A DNA stretch of 13,925 nt from an uncultured Collinsella sp. (lineage in GTDB: Bacteria; Actinomycetota; Coriobacteriia; Coriobacteriales; Coriobacteriaceae): assembly GCA_937982065.1 (NCBI GenBank), contig CALJMO010000059.1, forward strand, positions 1 to 13,925, in the 5' to 3' direction. The translations under genes and the position numbers were made by a program. This document shows, one piece after another, positions 1-7,179 of this stretch (positions within the stretch are counted from its first letter, which is position 1; each line of letters begins with the position of its first letter). The notes under the pieces are model-generated. The model was given only the letters and a program-made list of their open reading frames with translations, was not told the origin of the DNA and searched no databases.

Positions 1-29
1 TTCGTTAAACGGGCGCTAGGGCGTCACCC

Positions 30-1373
30 TTACACCAACATTTTCGACGCGATCATGGCTCCGGATTCGTTGTCGAGGTGATACCACCTACCGTCAATGA
101 ATCGCCAACCGCGCTGCAGAACCCCATCTGAGTCTGTGTAAAACCACACCTGTGCAGCTGAGGACCAATACCAGCCAGCGACAGGCTTTCCCTCGGGATC
201 CCTGAGCTTAATTCCACCCGCGCCGTCCTTGACGCCCGAAAGCACAATCGCACCACTGCTGCACGCATAATATACGTTTTCATCTTGTGAGAAGACCCAA
301 GTGTTGCACTTTAATGCACCGCCGCTATCCGGATCCAAATAATAAATGGAGCCATTTACAGTTTGAAATCCTTCCAGCATGGCGCCATTATTATTGGGGT
401 CTAGCAAATACCAGCTAGAACCATTGTAAAACCACCCGGTACGAATCTCTCCCGATGCGTTGGAGCAATACCATGCCCCATCGTTAATAAACCAACCGGA
501 GCTCATAGAACCGGATTCGGAAAAATGATACAAAGAGCCGTTAACAAGCCTAAAGCCCGTAGCCATTAATCCAGAAGGCTCAAGCCAGTACCAAGTATTG
601 CCAAGGAGTAACCACCCGGTCTGCATAGCGCCCGAACTGTCCAAATAGTACCAGCTATCATCAATTAAAACCCAGCCGGTCTTCATTGAACCCGATGTCT
701 CGTCAAGGTAGAACCAGCGCCCACCGGTGGCAGCCCATCCCTTCAAATGTGCACAGGAGTTAGAAAATAAATGCCAGCCATCGTTCAAGTATTTCCAGCC
801 AGTAGCTGCATAACCTTCGGAATCAAAATAATACTCCGCCCCTCTAATGGACAGAAAACAGTTTGACGGCCAACCACCAGCCTCATATCTCCACCACCAT
901 TTACCGTTTTGGTAGGCCCAAGAACCAGGAAGAGCGATGTTATTATCAGAGGAACGAACGATCTGGAACGACAGTTGAGAGGTAACGCCGGCGTAATTCC
1001 CTAGCCCATTCACTCTTATAGTGGCGCAGCCAGGGGCAACATTATCTGAATACGTGACTTCATAATCGATTCCGCTTGCTAGCACAGAACCGCTGGCAGT
1101 CAAAACAGAGACATCAGGAGTAATCACATCGCCAGTATATTCATATATCGACGAATCGATAGATGCTTTGAAATTATCGGAATCCAAAGTCAAACGATCG
1201 CTACCTGATGTCCCAAATGCTTCCTGACCCGATTGAACCAAAGAGCCATCAGTGCCTTCAGCCACGCAATCTTCAGTTAATGAAAATGCGATTTCGGGCC
1301 ATAAAAGAGAGATGAAACAAATAGATGTTAGACAAACCACGCTGATTAAACTCAGATGTCGATTTTTCATCAT
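30..1373 (-). CDS. Secreted Ig-like / wall-binding repeat protein without catalytic domain
   Basis: A 447-residue secreted protein, probably wall-attached through its repeats. Residues 1-31 form a signal peptide (basic MMKNRH, hydrophobic core, likely cleavage near AFS). Residues about 69-139 match a bacterial Ig-like fold seen in Coriobacteriia and Clostridia surface proteins (YTGDVITP, GIDYEVTYSDN, GLGNYAGV). Residues 150-447 are about 14 choline/glucan-binding-type modules, opening with the characteristic tryptophan-rich unit (GKWWWRYEAGGWPSN). No enzyme domain is visible, so an adhesin or wall-structural role is inferred. The start is ATG at 1373, with a second ATG directly after it; a weak purine-rich ribosome site (GAGAAGAG) lies just upstream. 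The stop is TAA at 30-32. It stands 258 nt behind the DUF2304 gene and probably has its own promoter (see 1508-1536). Domain architecture is sure; the ligand of the repeats is not known. Confidence 0.93.
   Translation of the reverse strand: MMKNRHLSLISVVCLTSICFISLLWPEIAFSLTEDCVAEGTDGSLVQSGQEAFGTSGSDRLTLDSDNFKASIDSSIYEYTGDVITPDVSVLTASGSVLASGIDYEVTYSDNVAPGCATIRVNGLGNYAGVTSQLSFQIVRSSDNNIALPGSWAYQNGKWWWRYEAGGWPSNCFLSIRGAEYYFDSEGYAATGWKYLNDGWHLFSNSCAHLKGWAATGGRWFYLDETSGSMKTGWVLIDDSWYYLDSSGAMQTGWLLLGNTWYWLEPSGLMATGFRLVNGSLYHFSESGSMSSGWFINDGAWYCSNASGEIRTGWFYNGSSWYLLDPNNNGAMLEGFQTVNGSIYYLDPDSGGALKCNTWVFSQDENVYYACSSGAIVLSGVKDGAGGIKLRDPEGKPVAGWYWSSAAQVWFYTDSDGVLQRGWRFIDGRWYHLDNESGAMIASKMLV
33..926 (-). 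repeat. Wall-binding repeat array (about 14 modules) in the Ig-like protein
   Basis: Tandem coding repeats of 20-22 residues with the pattern GW...(G/D).WYYLD..GAM.TG, e.g. GWVLIDDSWYYLDSSGAMQT. Some units begin GF and carry a longer DP.N.GAM turn. Near 165-310 the array is interrupted by an irregular stretch of about 45 residues (TWVFSQD ... GKPVAGW) that recurs in the two other repeat proteins of the window. The family is the choline-binding/glucan-binding repeat type; the ligand cannot be read from sequence. Confidence 0.85.
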
Positions 1374-1507
1374 TTTTCTCTTCTCGCCAAATCAAATTAA
1401 CCTTTGAATATCCAGATGCAGTCGACCCAGAGATGCAGTTCCCAAATTAATTAATATGCAAGACAACTCGCTTGATACGTTGCACCAGATAAAACGATAA
1501 GACACTC

Positions 1508-1536
1508 AACATAGGGATTGTCTATTTGTTAGACAA
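1508..1536 (-). promoter_or_regulatory. Candidate promoter for the Ig-like repeat protein
   Basis: On the minus strand a -35-like TTGTCT (1536-1531) and a -10-like TATGTT (1513-1508) stand exactly 17 bases apart; each matches the sigma-70-type consensus at 4 of 6 bases. Transcription would begin near 1501 and give a 5' leader of about 127 nt before the ATG at 1373. The palindrome at 1515-1539 covers the -35 element and most of the spacer, which is what a repressor operator would look like. Moderate to low confidence, since neither box is strong. Confidence 0.35.
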
Positions 1537-1539
1537 TCC
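1515..1539. promoter_or_regulatory. Perfect 10-bp inverted repeat, possible operator
   Basis: GGATTGTCTA (1515-1524) and its exact reverse complement TAGACAATCC (1530-1539) flank a 5-base centre. No run of T follows on either strand, which argues against an ordinary intrinsic terminator for the DUF2304 operon, whose stop is 93 nt upstream. Overlap with the candidate promoter suggests a binding site for a dimeric regulator. A transcript hairpin remains possible. Confidence 0.5.
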
Positions 1540-1631
1540 ACAACCAGCAGTCGAGCGCGATCAATGGTGCACAAACTTAGGAGCCCTAATGAGGGATAGC
1601 CGAAGGAACTGAATCAAACCATGTATTGAGC

Positions 1632-1985
1632 TCATTCATGATCAGACCTTTTCTCAAGCTCTTTTTCGAGCAGGGCAATCCTATGAGTAAGGTTTTTGAT
1701 CGCCAAAACATGACGACTCGCGGCAACGCTAAGAGACAGAGAGATTGCAAGCAACAGCACGATTGCACCCAAAAAAAGGAAATTGGCCGGGTTGACAAAC
1801 CCAATAGCTGTTGAGCAACTATAAATAATCTGAGGACATAAATCACAGATCAAGGCCGCCATACACATCAAAATCCACAGCAAAGAGTACTTAAGAAGCA
1901 TCTTTCCGTTGGACACGAGACGTAAAACATAGACGAGGAATCCGCCGAAAAAGAGGGCCGCACCAATCCTCAAAATAAGATTCAT
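1632..1985 (-). CDS. DUF2304 small membrane protein, partner of the adjacent GT2
   Basis: A 117-residue membrane protein with three hydrophobic segments (roughly residues 5-23, 32-60 and 66-88) followed by a charged, probably coiled-coil tail (LTHRIALLEKELEKRSDHE). This is the form of DUF2304 proteins, which are typically encoded next to a DPM1-like glycosyltransferase. In Streptococcus pyogenes the small membrane protein GacJ stimulates its partner GT2 GacI, and the same role is inferred here. The ATG at 1985 overlaps the TAA of the GT2 gene by one base (TAATG), which indicates translational coupling. The stop is TGA at 1632-1634. It is the last gene of the polysaccharide block. The family call is good; the stimulating role is by analogy. 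Confidence 0.85.
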   Translation of the reverse strand: MNLILRIGAALFFGGFLVYVLRLVSNGKMLLKYSLLWILMCMAALICDLCPQIIYSCSTAIGFVNPANFLFLGAIVLLLAISLSLSVAASRHVLAIKNLTHRIALLEKELEKRSDHE

Positions 1986-2731
1986 TATTTGTCTCCCCTA
2001 TGAACCCAGCACACAAGGACAATGGCTAACGTAACCTTGACCATATAGTAGACGGAAGAGAAGCCCCCGATAGATGAACGTCCACCTTGGCGCTCATTCA
2101 TCTTTACAGGCGCTTCCATAACGGGAAGACCAAGCTTCATAGCCAAAGCAATCGACTCTGGCTCCGGGTAGTCATCAGGATAACTCTTGCAGAACAGGTC
2201 GATAGCATCTTTATTGCAGGCCCTAAAGCCAGAAGTGGGATCGGTGACCACCTTACCCGTAAGCAACTCGAGCAAAAATGAAAGCCACCTGATTCCAACA
2301 CGACGCATAAAAGTTGATTGAAAACCATCAGTCTCAACCAGAAATCGAGAGCCTATCGCCAAACTCGCACCGCTCTCAATCAGCTTTACAAGCTCAGGAA
2401 TATAAGAAGGATCATGTTGGCCATCGCCGTCAACCTGAATGTCGATATCATAGCCAAATCTCTGGGCATATTTATGGCCCGCTTGGACCGCTCCACCGAT
2501 ACCAAGGTTCTGCGGCAAATCCAATATGTTGATACCATGCTCTCGACAAAGCTCAAGCGTTGTATCTTGTGAGCCGTCGTTGATTACGACATAGTCATAA
2601 CCCGCAGCTTTTATAGCTGCAACGGTATTGAGAATGCACTCCTGTTCGTTATAGGCAGGAATTATTACGAGAACACGCAGATGTCCTTTTGAACATGTCG
2701 TTGAAGTAAAAGACAATCGAGATTCATCCAT
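1985..2731 (-). CDS. DPM1-like GT2 glycosyltransferase (polyprenyl-phosphate sugar synthesis)
   Basis: A 248-residue family 2 glycosyltransferase of the dolichyl/undecaprenyl-phosphate sugar synthase type. GT-A motifs are in order: PAYNEQE (25-31), NDGSQD (51-56), the metal-binding DGDGQHD (101-107), then DPTSGFRA and a basic NERQGGRSS near the end. The C-terminus is hydrophobic (YYMVKVTLAIVLVCWVHR), which would place it at the membrane. It would load a sugar onto a polyprenyl phosphate at the cytoplasmic face for later use outside by a GT-C enzyme; the DUF2142 protein upstream is the obvious candidate. ATG at 2731 is the only reasonable start, because an in-frame TAA lies 18 nt before it. 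Its ribosome site is weak (GGA abuts the ATG). It is coupled to the DUF2304 gene by a one-base overlap. The sugar is unknown. Confidence 0.9.
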   Translation of the reverse strand: MDESRLSFTSTTCSKGHLRVLVIIPAYNEQECILNTVAAIKAAGYDYVVINDGSQDTTLELCREHGINILDLPQNLGIGGAVQAGHKYAQRFGYDIDIQVDGDGQHDPSYIPELVKLIESGASLAIGSRFLVETDGFQSTFMRRVGIRWLSFLLELLTGKVVTDPTSGFRACNKDAIDLFCKSYPDDYPEPESIALAMKLGLPVMEAPVKMNERQGGRSSIGGFSSVYYMVKVTLAIVLVCWVHRGDK

Positions 2732-3046
2732 TCCAAAAACAGTTGGCTCTTAGCGACGCCCAAAGAATTTGCGACTCTTACAGTCCAACGCATAGCTTAA
2801 CTCAGACTTAAGTTTACTGTATCCTGTCTAACCATTAGGAAGTTACATCTCAAGCTTAGATATTTAGCTTACTCAACTAGAGCACACATGGAGTCCCCAT
2901 CCATCACCGCAGGAAAAGGACCCCTTGCAGTTCTGCCTCAAATACGGGGCGCATGTCCTGAGCGAACCCTCAACGCCGTCCCATTCGATCCAATCGAATC
3001 CAACTAATTGCCCACTCCTACTATAACCATGACCTATATCGCTAAT
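2732..3046. other. 315-nt intergenic stretch with a GC-richer segment
   Basis: No gene is supported here. The part near 2880-3000 is visibly richer in G+C than the rest. It contains a 7-bp inverted repeat, ATTCGAT-CCA-ATCGAAT (2983-2999). On the minus strand the frame of the DUF2142 protein stays open for about 54 codons past its TAA, without a start codon, and reads WIEWDG, RTCAPYLRQNCKG and CGDGWG. It may be a dispersed non-coding element or a fragment of a lost gene; chance is also possible. A weak promoter-like pair (TTGAGA, 17 nt, TAGACA) lies near 2827-2855, ahead of the GT2 gene. Confidence 0.4.
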
Positions 3047-5032
3047 TTAGAAAAAACGGATATACAGAAGCTCGAACATCACAAAATACAGCAGCGCAAA
3101 TGGAGCCCCGAGCATAAAGGCTGTAACTTTAGCCTTCACCTCCTCATCGCAGTAAATAGGGAACCTGAGCAATAGACAGGCAAAAGGTATTATCAAAGGT
3201 ATGAGATATCGCGCTTGGACACCCGCAACTGTCTGGCTTCCAACTCCTGTAAAAGCGATGTATAGAGCCAAAGCAACTAGGTGGCAAGTAGCAAGAACCA
3301 GGAATAGAGTCCAAACAATTCCGCAACGGCTAAGCTTTATTTTAGTATCTTTTTCATTATCAATAATGCAAATAGCTTCAAACAGCATGATGGGGAGATA
3401 CGAAAGCCATGGGAACAGATTAGACACGTCCCCAAGATAAGCCATATTCGTTGATATTGAATTGAGAAACGCCGGGGTCAGCATCGATCCAAAAACGAAA
3501 TTCGAGATTACAGCTATAGTTCCAACTGGATTTGCAAGCACTCCCGTCGTTTGACCAGCCGTAGAGACTTCGGAGCCACCACGTGCATCAGAAATATTAT
3601 TTTCGACAGATGAGAAATATGGCGTCAAGAAAGATAGGATCATAATGGCACAAACGAATAGAGCAGTACCAATCAAGATACGTCTTTGCTTGCTTGAAAC
3701 ATATTTATTTGCAGGAATTAAAAGCGCAAGTCCAAATAAGGGAAAATAAATCGCTTTAGCTGCAAACCCGATTGCAAAAGATAGTAGAAATGCGAAGAAC
3801 GTTTTAGCAGAAATATCCTCTTCAGAAATAAGCATCTTCAACAAAAGAGCTGTTCCTAGCAAACTGAACGATATCACACAGGGATCATACGAGTAACTGG
3901 CTGCCATTAACACAGCAGACGGGAACAACGCAATACAAGTGAAAAGACATTTTCTGCAAGGGGCTATACGAATTGCGATTCCGCAGATAACTGCATACGC
4001 AAACAAATTAAAAATTTTACCCAATGCAAATTTGATAGAGAATGGGAGATGAAGCAAGCGACCCAAACAAAGGCCGATAGATGAAGGAATATAGGCAATT
4101 TTAGAAAGAGCCACACTATCAAAACAATTAAAACGTTCGATACCTTCAGCTAAATCATTTTTATCAGCCTCTCTGACCAATTGCTCAACAGAGCCACGGT
4201 TAAACTCTCTTGTTTCATCTATTGGGTACTTACCCAAAGCTGCATCCAAACTAAAGCCGTCCCCCATATAAAACTGCTCGACTATCATTCGGTCAGAATT
4301 TGTTATTTCAGCATTTGTGAGGTAGGAAAAACTGTTTGCATTTCCATAGTGGACCTCATCATCCCATGTCAAAAAATTTGTAACGGGAAAGCAAATAATT
4401 ACGGATAGACCAATTGAGACAATGCATGCGAAAGCGAACAGTTCGGGCTTCAGATAAGAAATGCCCCCATTAATAGCAATCAATCCGATCAAAACCGTAA
4501 TGGGCAAAGCAGACGCGAACAACACCGTCTTTGACTTATCGAGCGGAATGCCAATAAAAGCGATTAAAACAGCAAAGCCAACAAAAACCGCCAAATAAAA
4601 GAAACACTTCTTAGTATCAGTTTTCTTAACCGAGGCTACAAAGCTCTTCACCAGGCCATAGCAAAGCTCAATGCCTTGAAACGCTAAAACTAAATGAAAG
4701 CATATAACAAGACTTGCGATATTCCATGCGTCAAGATCGAAGGGGCCAAACGTCTTCGCACCAGTCAATATGATTAAAACTAGCAGAAAGCTGCTGAGAA
4801 TGCTGGACGCGACGAGGACGGTTATCTGACGAATAGCGTCACCACCCGACTGTGATTTCGGTTGCAAATATAAGCACGCAACAGCAACGACATCGCAAAA
4901 GAGTTCAAGAATGAATAGATTTAAATTCTTATAGTGCAATGATGTCGCAACAGCTAATAAAAGAAGTCCCAGCCCAAAGATGGCAAGCGCGTACTCGCTT
5001 TTCTTAATTGCAGGATTATTCAAAACGTGCAT
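3047..5032 (-). CDS. DUF2142 polytopic membrane protein, putative GT-C-type glycosyltransferase
   Basis: About 661 residues with a dozen or more hydrophobic spans and one large soluble loop after the first half. The loop opens with NFLTWDDEVHYGNA, the acidic DE..H motif expected in DUF2142/GT-C proteins between early membrane helices. Near the C-terminus is GVQARYLIPL, matching the conserved QgRY.iP motif of DUF2142. The inferred role is transfer of a sugar from a polyprenyl-phosphate donor onto the exported glycan outside the membrane, supplied by the GT2/DUF2304 pair downstream. The start is uncertain. ATG at 5032 is chosen, but a GGAG sits right against it. TTG at 5038 has no ribosome site, while TTG at 5023 has the GGAG 9 nt upstream. 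It lies 103 nt behind the GT4 gene with no convincing terminator between. Base composition looks more AT-rich than in the repeat proteins. Confidence 0.85.
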   Translation of the reverse strand: MHVLNNPAIKKSEYALAIFGLGLLLLAVATSLHYKNLNLFILELFCDVVAVACLYLQPKSQSGGDAIRQITVLVASSILSSFLLVLIILTGAKTFGPFDLDAWNIASLVICFHLVLAFQGIELCYGLVKSFVASVKKTDTKKCFFYLAVFVGFAVLIAFIGIPLDKSKTVLFASALPITVLIGLIAINGGISYLKPELFAFACIVSIGLSVIICFPVTNFLTWDDEVHYGNANSFSYLTNAEITNSDRMIVEQFYMGDGFSLDAALGKYPIDETREFNRGSVEQLVREADKNDLAEGIERFNCFDSVALSKIAYIPSSIGLCLGRLLHLPFSIKFALGKIFNLFAYAVICGIAIRIAPCRKCLFTCIALFPSAVLMAASYSYDPCVISFSLLGTALLLKMLISEEDISAKTFFAFLLSFAIGFAAKAIYFPLFGLALLIPANKYVSSKQRRILIGTALFVCAIMILSFLTPYFSSVENNISDARGGSEVSTAGQTTGVLANPVGTIAVISNFVFGSMLTPAFLNSISTNMAYLGDVSNLFPWLSYLPIMLFEAICIIDNEKDTKIKLSRCGIVWTLFLVLATCHLVALALYIAFTGVGSQTVAGVQARYLIPLIIPFACLLLRFPIYCDEEVKAKVTAFMLGAPFALLYFVMFELLYIRFF

Positions 5033-5135
5033 CTCCAACTAAAGACAAAATCGAATAGGGTAAGTCGACAATAACAAATTCGTATCTCAAATCCAACTTC
5101 ACTCAAAAGCTAAGCAAAAGCCAGCCAAGTATCAC

Positions 5136-6281
5136 TTAGCAAATACAAAACGCCTTCTCGACATCCATAGCAGTGGCATCCCAGTTATATCGATTTTCAA
5201 CAAGCGCCCTAGAGTTTCGAGACTGAAGAGAAAGCAGCTTTCGATCATCAAAAAGCCAGCATAATGCCGAAACCACCTCATCAGATGCCATGGACCGAAT
5301 TATTGTGCCGTAGCTATCATCTAAGATAAGCTCGCGTGCCCCGCCCACGTCTGTTACCACTGCAGGCGTTCCGCAGGCTGAAGCTTCAAGAAGTACCGTT
5401 GAAAAGCCTTCGGAACGAGTTGGAAGACAAAGCACATCTGCTTGCTGAAGTAAGGAGGAAATATCCTCTGTGTTACATCTCCCAAGCCAAAACAAGTTAG
5501 ACGAACAAGCTTCCTTGACCTCATTAGCCAGCGGACCATCCCCTGCAAGAACAAAACAAATATCACGCTTGGTAATATCTTTTGTGCGAGCCGCCTCAAT
5601 AATTGAATAAATTCCCTTTTCAGGAATAAGCCGCCCGACAAAAGCTACAACCAAAGATGACTGAGGGATACCTAATTCAGATCGGAAATCTCTCCCCGAA
5701 GAAATACTCCTATAGAATGAGGCATTGATTGAGTTTGAAATTACGCCTTTTGCAGTGATATTAAAGTGCTGAAGCCATTCAACACTTTTAGAAGAAATCC
5801 CATAGAAATCAGGTTCAAACGACTTTACGCGATCAGTAATCCAATCTTCATATCGGCGAACAAAATAATCAAGAAATGGCTGATTGAAAGAGAGATACGC
5901 TGAGCCGTGGTCGAGAACAACAGCCTTAGCACTATGATCCGCAGCAAACTTCAGCCCTTCGAGCGAGAGAGGGAAAAGTCTCGTGTTTATCAGAACACCA
6001 TTCCACTCATAATCATCAAGGGTTTGCAGGAGTCGGTAATAATCACTGGTTTTTTTGGGAAGAGGAAGTCTTCCATCAAGTAACGGAATGCAAGGAAGAC
6101 GAATTACCTCCAGGCCGTTTTCGACTGAATGACCGACTCCCACGCGCATCGAATCATTAGTAACGATAACCACCCTATCGCCGCGTGCAGTCAAGGCGTG
6201 AGCGAGACCATCGACAAAATTACCAATTCCACTAAGTTGCGGGTGATAATGGTGAGTGAAAATACAAATAGAGGAGCTCAT
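5136..6281 (-). CDS. GT4 family glycosyltransferase (GT-B fold)
   Basis: A 381-residue cytoplasmic retaining glycosyltransferase of the group 1 type. The N-terminal domain begins with CIFTHHYHP followed by a glycine-rich loop (LSGIGNFVDGLA), the acceptor-side signature. The C-terminal domain carries VGRLIPEKG (215-223), LAGDGP (245-250), the sequence ADVLCLPTRSEGFSTVLLE, whose E..7..E pair at 291-299 binds the nucleotide sugar, and GTPAVVTDVGGARE. It would add one sugar to the lipid-linked intermediate. Two starts are adjacent: GTG at 6284 and ATG at 6281. The ATG is preferred because GAGG lies 7 nt upstream of it. It is 33 nt behind licD in the same operon. Donor and acceptor are unknown. 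Confidence 0.93.
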   Translation of the reverse strand: MSSSICIFTHHYHPQLSGIGNFVDGLAHALTARGDRVVIVTNDSMRVGVGHSVENGLEVIRLPCIPLLDGRLPLPKKTSDYYRLLQTLDDYEWNGVLINTRLFPLSLEGLKFAADHSAKAVVLDHGSAYLSFNQPFLDYFVRRYEDWITDRVKSFEPDFYGISSKSVEWLQHFNITAKGVISNSINASFYRSISSGRDFRSELGIPQSSLVVAFVGRLIPEKGIYSIIEAARTKDITKRDICFVLAGDGPLANEVKEACSSNLFWLGRCNTEDISSLLQQADVLCLPTRSEGFSTVLLEASACGTPAVVTDVGGARELILDDSYGTIIRSMASDEVVSALCWLFDDRKLLSLQSRNSRALVENRYNWDATAMDVEKAFCIC

Positions 6282-6314
6282 CACATAACCTCATCTGATA
6301 TAGATGTCATATCC

Positions 6315-7175
6315 TTAATTCTGTGCCGTCCAGACTTCCCCATCTCCAAAGTCGAGCAAGAGCGGAAGATGGGTATGTCGATTATCCGGTGACGGTATTT
6401 TTTTCCAATCGCCATACATCGTTGTAAGATATTTATCCGTCATACGAGGAACAGGGAATTCACTGCCTTCGAAAACCGCACTGCTCAGAGGGAAAATCTC
6501 TGAAATAGGCACTGGCGCCATATTCGGCCAGCTTAACGTCAGACAGTAATCAGAGACCTCACCCGTATTTGAGTCGGCAATACAGGAATCGAACAAATCC
6601 TGGTAAGAGCATGCGCCTCGAGAAACCAGTTGTTCCACCACGTGCATAGCAGAACAACCAATTTGCTCGAGTTGACCAAGGAACCCTTTATGAGGGACAA
6701 CAATGGAAGAAGAATGATATAAATAGGCTCTTTTCTGTGCAATTGATGCAGTTCGGACTTGCTTTGCACGAAGGCGTTTATCTGTATAGAGCTGGTCATA
6801 TGGAAAGATGTCGACAAAAATGCCCATCGAACTGGAAGCCTCTCGAGCCTCTTGATTCTCGAAGCGAGTTCCATCGCGATACACCTTAGCAAACATCGCA
6901 GCATAGCCAGTAGTATTCCGCGATGTATGGAGCGAATATCCTTCCGGTAACCCACCCTCGGCTAAAGAGCAAAAGCGGTCATAGTCTGAACGCATCATTC
7001 CGATATCTATATCATCATCCCAAGGGATAAACCCCCTATGACGCATTGCTCCTAAACATGTTCCGCCATCAAGCCACCACCTGATGCCGTGCTTAGAGCA
7101 GAATGCAGCGACAACCTGAAGGATATCCAATTCAGTGTTTTGAAGCTTTAATAGCGCGTGAGCTTTAGACATCAT
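6315..7175 (-). CDS. LicD-family phosphotransferase (phosphocholine-type transferase to glycans)
   Basis: A 286-residue LicD protein of the nucleotidyltransferase fold shared with fukutin. The hallmark is at the N-terminus: WWLDGGTCLGAMRHRGFIPW with the metal-binding DDDID following (LDGG about 35-38, DDDID about 53-57). The family moves phosphocholine or a related phospho-group from a CDP donor onto glycans such as teichoic acid or lipopolysaccharide. It is thus the likely decorating enzyme of this locus. The frame is open upstream to 7226, but ATG 7175 is chosen: it lies 4 nt past the TAG of the flippase gene, with a purine-rich GAGATAGG in front, whereas the longer form would overlap the flippase by 47 nt. 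A second ATG follows at 7172. No choline kinase, cytidylyltransferase or permease gene is in the window, so a donor other than CDP-choline is possible. Confidence 0.92.
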   Translation of the reverse strand: MMSKAHALLKLQNTELDILQVVAAFCSKHGIRWWLDGGTCLGAMRHRGFIPWDDDIDIGMMRSDYDRFCSLAEGGLPEGYSLHTSRNTTGYAAMFAKVYRDGTRFENQEAREASSSMGIFVDIFPYDQLYTDKRLRAKQVRTASIAQKRAYLYHSSSIVVPHKGFLGQLEQIGCSAMHVVEQLVSRGACSYQDLFDSCIADSNTGEVSDYCLTLSWPNMAPVPISEIFPLSSAVFEGSEFPVPRMTDKYLTTMYGDWKKIPSPDNRHTHLPLLLDFGDGEVWTAQN

Positions 7176-7179
7176 CGGC

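Noticed and set aside
1586..1846. 86-codon minus-strand frame overlapping the DUF2304 gene
   Set aside because: It is a shifted reading of the DUF2304 coding sequence with a composition (Cys/Leu/Ser-rich) typical of a shadow frame. The ATGA at the DUF2304 stop opens only a 23-codon frame with no clear features.
6539..6955. 138-codon alternative frame inside licD
   Set aside because: It is a shadow of the LicD frame, which contains the family signature and runs in operon order.
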